DNA of 45,632 nt from QHXQ01 sp038322995 (GTDB lineage Bacteria; Acidobacteriota; Blastocatellia; Pyrinomonadales; Pyrinomonadaceae): the NCBI GenBank assembly GCA_038322995.1, contig JBBQGM010000039.1, positions 1 to 45,632 on the forward strand, given 5' to 3'. Within the stretch, counting starts at the first letter, position 1. Every line of letters starts with the position of its first letter. Position numbers and translations under genes: made by a program. Below the pieces are notes generated by a model. It was not told the origin of the DNA and did not search any database. It was given only the letters and a program-made list of their open reading frames with translations. This document shows, piece by piece, positions 35,038 through 42,654 of this stretch.

Positions 35038-37206
35038 CTACATTTTTACGTTCATGTTGAGCGCATGGATGAGGAAGCCCCAGCGGTCAGCGACCTCTTC
35101 GATCTGTTTGGAGGTGGGCTTGCCTGCGCCGTGGCCGGCTTTGGTCTCGATACGAATGAGCACAGGCGCAGCGCCGGCCTGGGCCTCTTGCATGGCGGCG
35201 GCGAATTTGAAACTGTGCCCGGGCCAGACGCGGTCGTCGTGATCGGCCGTCGTGATCATCGTCGGCGGATAGCTCGTGCCCGGTTTGAGGTTGTGCAGGG
35301 GCGAGTAAGCGTAGAGCGCTTTGAACTCGGCCGGGTTTTCGGGCGAGCCATAGTCGGTCGTCCACGCCGCACCGATAGTGAACTTGTTGAAGCGCAGCAT
35401 GTCCAGCACGCCGACCGCCGGGAGCGCCGCGCCGAATAGATCGGGGCGTTGTGTGAGCGCCGCGCCGACGAGCAGGCCGCCGTTCGAGCCGCCGCCGATG
35501 GCCAGTTTGGGCGTGGACGTGTACTTGTTGGCGATGAGCCACTCGGCCGCGCCGATGAAGTCGTCGAAGACGTTCTGCTTCTTCAACTTCATGCCGCCCT
35601 CGTGCCACTCTTTGCCGTACTCACTGCCGCCGCGCAGATTCGCCAGCGCATAGACGCCGCCCATTTCCATCCAGACGAGATTGCTGACGGAGAAAGCAGG
35701 CGTCAGCGCGATGTCGAAGCCGCCGTACCCGTAGAGGTACGTCGGGTTTTGCCCGTCAAGCTTGATACCCTTCTTGTGCGTCAGGAACATGGGCACGCGC
35801 GTGCCGTCCTTGCTCGGATAGAAGACTTGCGTGGTCTCGTAGCTGGTCGGGTCGAAATCAACTTTCGGCTGGCGGAAGACAGTGCTTTTGCCGGTCGTCA
35901 GATCAAGCCGGTAGATAGTGGCCGGCGTGGTGAAACTGGTGTATGAGTAGAATGTCTCTTTGTCGTGCTGTCGCCCGTTGAAGCCGGCCGCGTTACCGAT
36001 GCCTGGCAACGCAAGCTCGCGGACGAGTTTGCCGTGCGTGTCGAAAATCTTGACGAGGCGATGCGCGTCTTTGAGATACGAGGCGATGAGTTGGTTGTTG
36101 ACGACGCTGACACCCTCAAGTGTCTCCGCCGCCACCGGCACGACGACTTTCCAGTTCTTCTGTTCTGGCGCGCGGGTGTCGATGGCGATCACTTGTTTGT
36201 GCGGCGCATTGCGGTCGGTTAAGAACCAGAAGACCGGGCCGTCGTTGCCGACGAAGTATTGCGCGACGCCGTCGTCGTCCAGGAGTTTGACGACCGGCGC
36301 AGCGGGCTGTTGCAAGTCTCGATAGTAAATACGGTTCTCGGCGCTCGCGCCGGGGCTGCCGTTGATGATCAAATAGCGGCCGTCATCCGTGACCTGGCCG
36401 TTGATGGTGCCTTTCTTCAACGCTTCGGGGGCGGCGTAGATGAATTGATCATCGGTCTGCGGCGTGCCGAGCCGGTGGTAATACATCTTGTGATACTCGT
36501 TGACGGTGGCGAGTGTGCTGCCCGGTTTCGGCTCGTCGTAGCGGCTGTAGAAGAAACCTTTGCCGTCTTTCGTCCACGATGCGCCGGAGAATTTGACGAA
36601 CTTAATCAGGTCGGGCAAATCCTGGCCGGTCGCCACGTCGCGGACGTGCCACTCAGACCAGTCGGAGCCGGACGCGGCGAGACCGTAGGCCATCAGCTTG
36701 CCGTCTTCGGTGATCGTTGTGCCGGCAAGCGCGACCGTGCCGTCGGTTGAGAGTTTGTTGGGATCGAGCAACACGCGCGGCGGCGCGTCGAGTTTGTCGG
36801 CGGTGTATAAGACCGACTGGTTTTGCAGCCCATCGTTCTTGGCGAAGAAATAGCGCCCGCCAGCTTGTTCGGGGATGCTATAGCGTTCGTAGTTCCAGAG
36901 CTTGGTCAGACGCGCTTTGAGGGCGGCACGTTCGGGAATTTGTTGCAGGTAATCGAAGGTCAGTTTGTTCTCGGCGGCGACCCATGCTTTCGTCTCCGGC
37001 GCGTCGAGGTCTTCGAGCCAGCGATAAGGATCGGCGACCTTCGTGCCGTTGTAGTCGTCAACCTGCTCGCTCTTGCGCGCGACCGGATAAGCGAGCTTAT
37101 CGCCTGTCGCGCTCGTGCCTGAGCGTAGCGCACTCTGACCGCACACAACGGCGGCGAGCGTCAGTACGGTGAGGGCTGTGGGAATGACTTGCATTGATAG
37201 ACGCAT
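35038..37206 (-). CDS. Secreted prolyl oligopeptidase (S9A family)
   Basis: A 722-residue serine peptidase with an N-terminal signal peptide (LTVLTLAAVVCGQSA). The N-terminal part is a seven-bladed propeller beginning YRWLEDLDAPETKAW. The C-terminal alpha/beta-hydrolase holds the triad: Ser574 in GGGSNGGL, Asp in DHDDRVWPGH and His in KAGHGAGKPT. It cleaves short peptides after proline, here in the periplasm or outside the cell. AGGAG 8 nt upstream fixes the start at 37206. It lies 35 nt after the HAD phosphatase gene and 97 nt before the LarA-like gene; a direct link with lipid metabolism is not evident. Confidence 0.95.
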   Translation of the reverse strand: MRLSMQVIPTALTVLTLAAVVCGQSALRSGTSATGDKLAYPVARKSEQVDDYNGTKVADPYRWLEDLDAPETKAWVAAENKLTFDYLQQIPERAALKARLTKLWNYERYSIPEQAGGRYFFAKNDGLQNQSVLYTADKLDAPPRVLLDPNKLSTDGTVALAGTTITEDGKLMAYGLAASGSDWSEWHVRDVATGQDLPDLIKFVKFSGASWTKDGKGFFYSRYDEPKPGSTLATVNEYHKMYYHRLGTPQTDDQFIYAAPEALKKGTINGQVTDDGRYLIINGSPGASAENRIYYRDLQQPAAPVVKLLDDDGVAQYFVGNDGPVFWFLTDRNAPHKQVIAIDTRAPEQKNWKVVVPVAAETLEGVSVVNNQLIASYLKDAHRLVKIFDTHGKLVRELALPGIGNAAGFNGRQHDKETFYSYTSFTTPATIYRLDLTTGKSTVFRQPKVDFDPTSYETTQVFYPSKDGTRVPMFLTHKKGIKLDGQNPTYLYGYGGFDIALTPAFSVSNLVWMEMGGVYALANLRGGSEYGKEWHEGGMKLKKQNVFDDFIGAAEWLIANKYTSTPKLAIGGGSNGGLLVGAALTQRPDLFGAALPAVGVLDMLRFNKFTIGAAWTTDYGSPENPAEFKALYAYSPLHNLKPGTSYPPTMITTADHDDRVWPGHSFKFAAAMQEAQAGAAPVLIRIETKAGHGAGKPTSKQIEEVADRWGFLIHALNMNVKM

Positions 37207-37241
37207 AATTCGTACTCCTGAAATTTAGTGACTGCTCCAAT

Positions 37242-37946
37242 TCACTTCAAGTTGAGAATCGGCCAATCGTGGTGCAGCGCCGTCTGGCGCAGACGCATGT
37301 CGGGATTGATGGCCGCCGGGTGGCCGACAATCGAGAGCATCGGCAGATCGCTCATGCTGTCGCTGTAAGCATACGACTCGCTCAGGCTGATGCCCTCGCG
37401 CTCGGCGAATGTGCGAATCCAACTCGCCTTCGTGGCGGCGGCCAATACAGGCGGTAGCAGGCGGCCCGTCGCCACGCCGTTGACGAACTCCAAACGGTTC
37501 GCCGCGTAGTCCACGATGCCCAGATACTTCATCAACGGATCGACCGAGATGTCGAGCGCGCCGGTGACGACCACCTGGCGCAAACCCAACTTGCGCGACT
37601 GTTCGATCAACTCGAACGTGCCGGGGAAAACGGCAGGCTTGAGCACGTCGGTGAACAACTCGTCAGCGAAGTAGCGCAGGCGGTCGGCGGTTTCGCCGCG
37701 ATAGCGTTTGAAGAATAGTTCGTTGAAGACGTTACGGCTGTATTGATCAGTCACGGCAAACAGCGGCAGGCTCAAGACGGTCGCGGCCGATTTCGTCACG
37801 CTGCGCCACAAACTCTGCTGGTTGTGCGCATAGAAGCCGAGCGTATGCACCAGATTGGTACTTACCAACGTGCCTTCCAGATCGTAAAATGCGGCGGCTG
37901 CCAAACTGTCCTCCCATAAGCCTGTGCTTGCCAGTCGTTCCCGCAT
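37242..37946 (-). CDS. HAD-IB family phosphatase-like protein
   Basis: A 234-residue haloacid-dehalogenase superfamily protein of the IB (phosphoserine-phosphatase-like) group. Motif I reads FYDLEGTLV (Asp22 to Thr26), motif II is around VVVTGALDI, and motif IV is YSDSMSDLPML. The second acidic residue of motif I is Glu instead of the usual Asp, although nucleophile Asp22 is kept. Start ATG 37946 is chosen over a TTG at 37985. HAD-IB proteins are often found with, or fused to, PlsC acyltransferases, which fits a lipid phosphate substrate in this neighbourhood. It is the first gene of the minus-strand run that contains the ElbD-like enzyme. Confidence 0.85.
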   Translation of the reverse strand: MRERLASTGLWEDSLAAAAFYDLEGTLVSTNLVHTLGFYAHNQQSLWRSVTKSAATVLSLPLFAVTDQYSRNVFNELFFKRYRGETADRLRYFADELFTDVLKPAVFPGTFELIEQSRKLGLRQVVVTGALDISVDPLMKYLGIVDYAANRLEFVNGVATGRLLPPVLAAATKASWIRTFAEREGISLSESYAYSDSMSDLPMLSIVGHPAAINPDMRLRQTALHHDWPILNLK

Positions 37947-38131
37947 GGAACGTAAAACTGTGCCGGTAAAAATTGTGCGGGGCAAAAATATACCTTATCT
38001 CAGCAATTTGGGTAAGCTGGCGGCGGGCGCTTGCCAACTTGACATGCGCCCGGCCGCCGGGCGCAATGATATACGGCCGCCGGGGCGCAGCCCTCATAGC
38101 TACGCACCCGCAACTGTGAACGGAGGTGTCT

Positions 38132-38350
38132 GTGAGTCAACCGAAATGTTCCTGTGCTACGTTTGACCGACTGGAAGGCGCGAGCGTGCCTGCGTACATC
38201 AACGCATTTCTTGACGATCTAGGGCGGGCCGAGCCGGCGCGGAAAAACCACTTCCGCTGTCGCGTCTGCGGGCGCGAGTGGGAGAAGCGCGCACCTGCGA
38301 CCGATAGCACCGGCACGCGGCCAGCGCTAGTGCGGCTTGATCCGGTGTGA
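38132..38350 (+). CDS. Small Cys-containing zinc-ribbon-like protein
   Basis: A 72-residue protein starting at GTG 38132, five nt after GGAGG (38122-38126). It has CSC near the N-terminus and CRVCGREWEK in the middle, giving four cysteines that could bind zinc, and the line AYINAFLDDLGRAEPARKNHF between them. I do not recognise a family; relatives of this type are often small nucleic-acid or metal-binding proteins. It is convergent with the receiver-domain gene, with only three bases between stops. Confidence 0.65.
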   Translation: MSQPKCSCATFDRLEGASVPAYINAFLDDLGRAEPARKNHFRCRVCGREWEKRAPATDSTGTRPALVRLDPV

Positions 38351-38353
38351 GGC

Positions 38354-38734
38354 TCAGAGGCTGAGGCCGGTTTGCAGATATGGAAAGGGAATGTGCTCGA
38401 CGGCGCGACCGGCGTCTTGGAGCAACGCGAGCATGCGGCCCGCGCCGTAATAGTTGAGCGAGTGAATGATGATCTGCGCCGCGCGTTGGCTGTCCGGATG
38501 CGCAGCGAGCCATGCGGCGACGGCGTAGCCGGTGCGCTCGTCGTCCGGTTCGTCTGAGTAATAATGCTCTTCGCGCAGATCGTGATCGAGCAAGATGGCC
38601 GCATACTCGTGCTCGCGCAACCATTGCAACGCCTCTGGCACAGCACACGTCACGTCCAACTCATAACCCGTTAGCCGTGTGCGGAACCAGGCACAACGCG
38701 ACTCATCATCTTCAACTAAAAGTATGCGGGACAT
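38354..38734 (-). CDS. cREC-like (cyclic-phosphate processing receiver) domain protein
   Basis: A 126-residue stand-alone receiver-fold protein. MSRILLVEDDESRCAWFRTR keeps the N-terminal acidic pair, but the phosphorylation segment is ILLDHDLREEHYY (Asp50, His51, Asp52) and the strand that normally bears Thr/Ser is IIIHSLNYYGAGRM (His91, Ser92, Asn94). The conserved CheY lysine is not visible. The LDHD and HSxN combination is, as I recall it, the mark of the cREC family predicted to process cyclic phosphates in RNA repair and conflict systems. It may therefore be an enzyme, not a two-component regulator. No histidine kinase or RNA ligase is nearby. Confidence 0.75.
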   Translation of the reverse strand: MSRILLVEDDESRCAWFRTRLTGYELDVTCAVPEALQWLREHEYAAILLDHDLREEHYYSDEPDDERTGYAVAAWLAAHPDSQRAAQIIIHSLNYYGAGRMLALLQDAGRAVEHIPFPYLQTGLSL

Positions 38735-38740
38735 AAGTGG

Positions 38741-38960
38741 CAGTTAGCTGTTAGCTGTTAGCCCGGCAGAAGCGGATTAATAGACCTCTTGCAAAAGTCG
38801 GGTTTATTGCAGATGTCACCCGCTAAATCATTGGCTTTTGCACTCGGTCAAGGTGACTTTTGCAAGAGGTCTAATGTTGGGCGCGGGTTGGTTGGCCAGG
38901 CTAAACCGTTCAGTTGTGTCCGGCTAACAGCTAACAGCTAATAGCTAACAGCTAACAGCT
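38741..38960. repeat. Word-repeat inverted arms enclosing a MITE-like element
   Basis: The left arm CAGTTAGCTGTTAGCTGTTA (38741-38760, continuing to 38766) is mirrored on the right by repeated GGCTAACAGCTAACAGCTA units (38922-38960). These flank about 150 bp that contain a separate 93-bp inverted-repeat element. The region separates the receiver gene from exonuclease III. Confidence 0.75.
38781..38873. mobile_element. 93-bp MITE-like element
   Basis: Perfect 19-bp terminal inverted repeats: TAGACCTCTTGCAAAAGTC at 38781-38799 and its complement at 38855-38873. The outer TA of each end may be a TA target duplication, giving 17-bp repeats starting GACCTC. The 55-bp interior has no ORF. The termini look like ends of an insertion sequence, but no transposase is present in the window. 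Confidence 0.7.
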
Positions 38961-38979
38961 TACTGTAATATGCTGCGAC

Positions 38980-39747
38980 GTGAAACTGGCAACGTGGAAT
39001 GTGAATTCTGTGCTGGCGCGGCTGCCGCTCGTGGAGCGTTGGCTCGCCGCCGCGCGCCCGGACGTGCTGTGCTTGCAAGAGACTAAATGCACGGATGATA
39101 AGTTTCCGGCCGCGGCCTTCGCCGCCCTCGGGTATCAAGCGGTCGTGTACGGGCAACCGACCTATAACGGCGTCGCCATCCTCGCGCGCAAGCCGTTGAC
39201 CGCTGTCCAACGCGGCTTCGACAACAAAGACGAGACGGCGCATGCGCGTTTGCTCGCGGCGACGGTCGATGGCGTGCGCGTCGTGAACATCTACGTGCCG
39301 AACGGGCAAGCCGTCGGGACGGAGAAATACAAGTTCAAGCTGGAATGGCTGCGACAGCTACGCGAGTTCTTCGACGAGCATTGCTGGACGGACGACGACG
39401 TGCTGGTGTGTGGCGACTTCAACGTCGCGCCCGAAGACCGCGACGTGCATGATCCGCAACTCTGGCACGGGCGCATTCTCTTCAGCGCGCCGGAAAAGCA
39501 GGCGCTCGCCGAAGTGCAAGAGTGGGGCTTCGTGGACGCCTACCGGCAGCACGTCGCGGCGGGCGGCAACTTCTCCTGGTGGGACTATCGTGCGGGCGGC
39601 TTTCAGCGCAACCTGGGCGCACGCATCGATCACATCTGGGTTTCGCCCGCGCTGGCCGCACGCTGCACCGGCGCATGGATCGACAAAGAGCCGCGCGGTT
39701 GGGAGCGGCCATCGGATCACACGCCAGTTGTCGCCGAGTTCAAATGA
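38980..39747 (+). CDS. xth: Exodeoxyribonuclease III (AP endonuclease)
   Basis: A 255-residue EEP-fold nuclease that cuts abasic sites and removes nucleotides 3' to 5' in base-excision repair. The sequence follows the family: MKLATWNVNSVLARLPL, the metal Glu in VLCLQETKCTDDKFP, VNIYVPNGQ, the catalytic GDFNVAPEDRDVHDP, WWDYRAGGFQRNLGARIDHI, and the terminal ERPSDHTPV histidine. Length is normal. The start is GTG 38980; a nearby ATG at 38969 is out of frame. It begins about 20 nt after the word-repeat arm, so its promoter may lie within or next to the repeat. Confidence 0.96.
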   Translation: MKLATWNVNSVLARLPLVERWLAAARPDVLCLQETKCTDDKFPAAAFAALGYQAVVYGQPTYNGVAILARKPLTAVQRGFDNKDETAHARLLAATVDGVRVVNIYVPNGQAVGTEKYKFKLEWLRQLREFFDEHCWTDDDVLVCGDFNVAPEDRDVHDPQLWHGRILFSAPEKQALAEVQEWGFVDAYRQHVAAGGNFSWWDYRAGGFQRNLGARIDHIWVSPALAARCTGAWIDKEPRGWERPSDHTPVVAEFK

Positions 39748-39748
39748 A

Positions 39749-39826
39749 GTTCAAAGTTTAAGGCTCAAGGTTCAAATAGTCTGTTCATGTCTTCAACCTT
39801 GAACCTTAAGCTTTGAACTTTGAACC
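39749..39826. repeat. Short-word hairpin spacer (GGTTCAAAG words)
   Basis: Arm 1 (39749-39776) is made of GTTCAAAG, TTTAAGGCTC and AAGGTTCAA. Arm 2 (39794-39826) carries the complements ending TTTGAACTTTGAACC. The arms pair imperfectly over about 28-30 bp with a loop of about 17 nt, directly after the xth stop codon. Confidence 0.75.
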
Positions 39827-39843
39827 AGACATAAGGGGGCAGT

Positions 39844-40902
39844 ATGAATGGGCAGAGCGACAATGATTTGAGCAGGCATAACGGGCAAAATAATAACGTG
39901 TGGCTGTGGGCGGCGGCCGGGTTGGGCGGACTGTTGGCGGCGCGGGCGTTGGTGCGGCGGGCGGGCGCGTTCGATTTCAAAGACAAGGTGGTGCTGATCA
40001 CGGGCGGCTCGCGTGGGCTGGGGCTGGTGCTGGCGCGTGAGTTGGCGCATGCGGGCGCGCGGCTCGCTATCTGCGCGCGTGCGCCGGCGGAGTTGGAGCG
40101 CGCCCGCGCCGATCTGGCGGGCCGGGGCGCGGAGGTCTTAGCTTTTCCGTGTGACGTGACGGATCGCGCGCAGGTCGCGGAGTGGGTGCGCGTCTGTCGG
40201 GATCATTATGGCCGTGTTGACGTGTTGATTAACAACGCGGGCGTGATCGAGGTCGGCCCCTTTGCAGTGCAGACAGTGGCGGATTTTGAAGAAGCGATGC
40301 GGACGCACTTCTGGGGGCCGCTCTACGCGATCATGGCGGTGTTGCCGGGGATGCGGGCGCAACGCGCGGGGCGCATCGTCAATATCTCATCCATCGGCGG
40401 CAAGATCGGCGTGCCGCATCTTGTACCGTACAGCGCGAGCAAGTTTGCGCTCACCGGGTTGTCCGAAGGCTTGCGCGCCGAATTGATGAAGGACGACATC
40501 GTGGTCACGAATATCTGTCCCGGTCTGATGCGCACGGGCAGTCCGCGCAACGCGACGTTCAAGGGCCGGCATCGCGCGGAGTATGCGTGGTTCAGCATCA
40601 GCGATGCGCTGCCGGGCACGTCCATGAAAGCGGAGCGGGCGGCACGGCAGATCATCGCGGCCTGCAAGCGCGGCGATGCGGAAGCGATCTTATCGATGCC
40701 GGCCGTACTAGCCGTTAAATTCCACGCGCTCTGGCCCGAACTGAGCGCCGACCTGCGAGCGCTGGTGAATCAACTGCTGCCCGCGCCCGGCGGCATTGGC
40801 GCGCAACGCGCGAAGGGGAAAGATAGTGAATCGGCGCTGTCGCCCTCGCTGCTGACCATGCTTGGCGAACAGGCGGCCACGCGCAACAACGAGATCAGCT
40901 GA
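39844..40902 (+). CDS. Membrane-anchored short-chain dehydrogenase/reductase
   Basis: A 352-residue SDR. An N-terminal hydrophobic segment (VWLWAAAGLGGLLAARALV, about 19-37) anchors it. The classical SDR core follows: TGGSRGLG (53-60) for cofactor binding, NNAG in VLINNAGVIEV, Ser in NISSIGG, and Tyr196/Lys200 in PYSASKFAL. Arg and Lys placement near the glycine loop suggests NADP(H), but this is not decisive. The last 60 residues are low in recognised motifs. AGGGGG 5 nt upstream supports ATG 39844. It leads a close-packed plus-strand group of four genes. Substrate unknown. Confidence 0.9.
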   Translation: MNGQSDNDLSRHNGQNNNVWLWAAAGLGGLLAARALVRRAGAFDFKDKVVLITGGSRGLGLVLARELAHAGARLAICARAPAELERARADLAGRGAEVLAFPCDVTDRAQVAEWVRVCRDHYGRVDVLINNAGVIEVGPFAVQTVADFEEAMRTHFWGPLYAIMAVLPGMRAQRAGRIVNISSIGGKIGVPHLVPYSASKFALTGLSEGLRAELMKDDIVVTNICPGLMRTGSPRNATFKGRHRAEYAWFSISDALPGTSMKAERAARQIIAACKRGDAEAILSMPAVLAVKFHALWPELSADLRALVNQLLPAPGGIGAQRAKGKDSESALSPSLLTMLGEQAATRNNEIS

Positions 40903-40913
40903 GCAGAAATTTT

Positions 40914-41687
40914 ATGAATCATCAACAAAAATGGCCGAATGTCTTGTGGGTTGTGCGGCATGGCCAGAGCGCGGGCAACGTGGCGCGCGATGCGGCGGAG
41001 GCGGCCGGCCTGCAAATGATCGACATCGCCGCGAAACGTGATGTGGACGTGCCACTGTCCGAGCTTGGGCAGCAACAGGCGACAGCGCTTGGTCATTGGT
41101 TCGCGCGGATGCCGGAGCCGGAGCAGCCTGAAGTTGTGTTGGTGTCGCCTTATTTGCGGGCGCAACACACGGCCGAATTGATTCTGGCGGCAGCGGGGAT
41201 CGCGCGGGAGCATGTCACGGTGATCGCGGACGAGCGTTTGCGCGAGAAAGAGTTTGGCATACTCGACCGGCTGACGAAGGCGGGGATTGAGGCCAAATAC
41301 CCGGAAGAGGCGGCGATGCGCAGCGCGTTGGGCAAGTTTTATTTTCGCCCGCCGGGCGGTGAGAGTTGGTGCGATGTGATCTTGCGGCTGCGCAGTGTGA
41401 TCGACACGCTCACGCGCGAGTATCGCCGCGAGCGCGTGCTGATCGTGGCCCACTCGGTCGTGGTACTGTGCTTTCGCTACCTGATCGAGCGTATGACCGA
41501 AGCAGAGATCATCGCGATTGATCACGCGGAAGACGTGGCCAACTGCGGCGTCACGTCTTATGAGTTCGCTGCGACGGTCGGCAAACGCGGTAAGTTTGCC
41601 TTGAACCTGTATAACTTCGTCGCGCCGCTAGAGGCTGAAGGCGCACCCGTTACGACCAGAAAGGATGTGCCGGTTGGGCCTAAATAA
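40914..41687 (+). CDS. Histidine phosphatase family protein
   Basis: A 257-residue branch-1 histidine phosphatase (phosphoglycerate-mutase-like). The nucleophile motif is VVRHGQSAGNV (RHGQ), the second Arg lies in VSPYLRAQHTAELI, a Glu region follows in ERLREKEFGILDR, and the second His is in VLIVAHSVVVLCF. It is cytoplasmic. Such proteins dephosphorylate sugar phosphates, nucleotides or phosphoproteins; the substrate cannot be told from sequence. It starts 11 nt after the SDR stop and overlaps the next gene by 23 nt, so co-transcription is likely. Confidence 0.9.
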   Translation: MNHQQKWPNVLWVVRHGQSAGNVARDAAEAAGLQMIDIAAKRDVDVPLSELGQQQATALGHWFARMPEPEQPEVVLVSPYLRAQHTAELILAAAGIAREHVTVIADERLREKEFGILDRLTKAGIEAKYPEEAAMRSALGKFYFRPPGGESWCDVILRLRSVIDTLTREYRRERVLIVAHSVVVLCFRYLIERMTEAEIIAIDHAEDVANCGVTSYEFAATVGKRGKFALNLYNFVAPLEAEGAPVTTRKDVPVGPK

Positions 41688-42654
41688 AAAGCCGGGCAAG
41701 CGCGGGGGGCCGGCAACGGGCGCGACAAACGAATTAGCCATTCGACCGCTGCCTGCGGAACGCTCGCCGCTGCTAATCACCCCGACGCTCTTGCGCCGGA
41801 TGCCGCTGCCGCAGCCGGACGCGGGCGGCGATAAGGAAGCGCGCGGGCGTGTGTTGGTCGTGGGCGGTGCGCCAGAGATGCCGGGCGCGGTCGTGTTGGC
41901 GGCCAACGCGGCATTACGCGCGGGCGCGGGCAAGTTGCAGATCGCGACGTGCGGTAGCATCGCGCCGTTCGTGGCGCTGGCCGTGCCGGAGGCGCTCGTC
42001 CTCGCCTTGCCTGAGACCAAGCGGGGCGGCCTCGCCAGCGGCGCGGTCGCGCGCGTGTTGGAATATGCGAATAAGGCCGATGCCGTGCTGATCGGCCCGG
42101 GCATGGTTGACGAGCCGGCGATCATGCGCTTCTTGAAAAGCGTGCTGGCGCGGATTGAGCGGCCGACGTTAGTGTTGGACGCAAACGTACTGGCCTGCTT
42201 GCCGGAACTGGCAGCGAGTTTGCGCAAGCTGCGGGGGCGCGTGGTGCTGACGCCGCACGCGGGCGAGATGTTGAAGTTGACGGGTAGCACCGAGGCGGCA
42301 CTCAAGCGTGAGCCGGTGCGTGTGTTGCAACGCGCGGTCGCGGAGTTGAACGTCGTGATCGCACTTAAAGGGCGCGAGACGTTGATCACTGCGCCGGGCT
42401 GCAAACTCTATTGTAATCGCGCGGGCAACGTTGGCCTCGCCACGTCCGGGTCGGGCGACACGCTGGCGGGCGTCATTGCCGGCCTGGCCGCGCGCGGTGC
42501 GCCGCCGCTGCAAGCGGCCGTGTGGGGCGTCTATCTGCATGCCTGTGCAGGCGACCGGCTGGCGCGGCGCATGGGGCCCCTCGGCTATCTGCCACGTGAG
42601 CTGCTGGCCGAAATTCCGCCCTTGATGGCCGGATTGGAAGGGCATGCGCGATGA
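41665..42654 (+). CDS. nnrD: ADP-dependent (S)-NAD(P)H-hydrate dehydratase
   Basis: A 329-residue ribokinase-fold enzyme that repairs damaged NAD(P)HX using ADP or ATP. Family motifs include GRVLVVGGAPEMPGAVVLAA, VLIGPGMVD, LVLDANVLACL, LTPHAGEM and the catalytic ATSGSGDTLAGVIAGL. The epimerase half (NnrE) found in many bacterial fusions is absent, so this is the stand-alone dehydratase. The first 45 residues are a poorly conserved tail; the true start may be downstream of ATG 41665. It overlaps the nitroreductase by ATGA. Confidence 0.92.
   Translation: MCRLGLNKKPGKRGGPATGATNELAIRPLPAERSPLLITPTLLRRMPLPQPDAGGDKEARGRVLVVGGAPEMPGAVVLAANAALRAGAGKLQIATCGSIAPFVALAVPEALVLALPETKRGGLASGAVARVLEYANKADAVLIGPGMVDEPAIMRFLKSVLARIERPTLVLDANVLACLPELAASLRKLRGRVVLTPHAGEMLKLTGSTEAALKREPVRVLQRAVAELNVVIALKGRETLITAPGCKLYCNRAGNVGLATSGSGDTLAGVIAGLAARGAPPLQAAVWGVYLHACAGDRLARRMGPLGYLPRELLAEIPPLMAGLEGHAR

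Noticed and set aside
38354..38734. Ordinary two-component response regulator
   Set aside because: No output domain, no partner kinase, and altered phosphorylation-site residues.
38741..38960. CRISPR array
   Set aside because: The repeated words are contiguous, degenerate and inverted, with no regular unique spacers and no cas genes.
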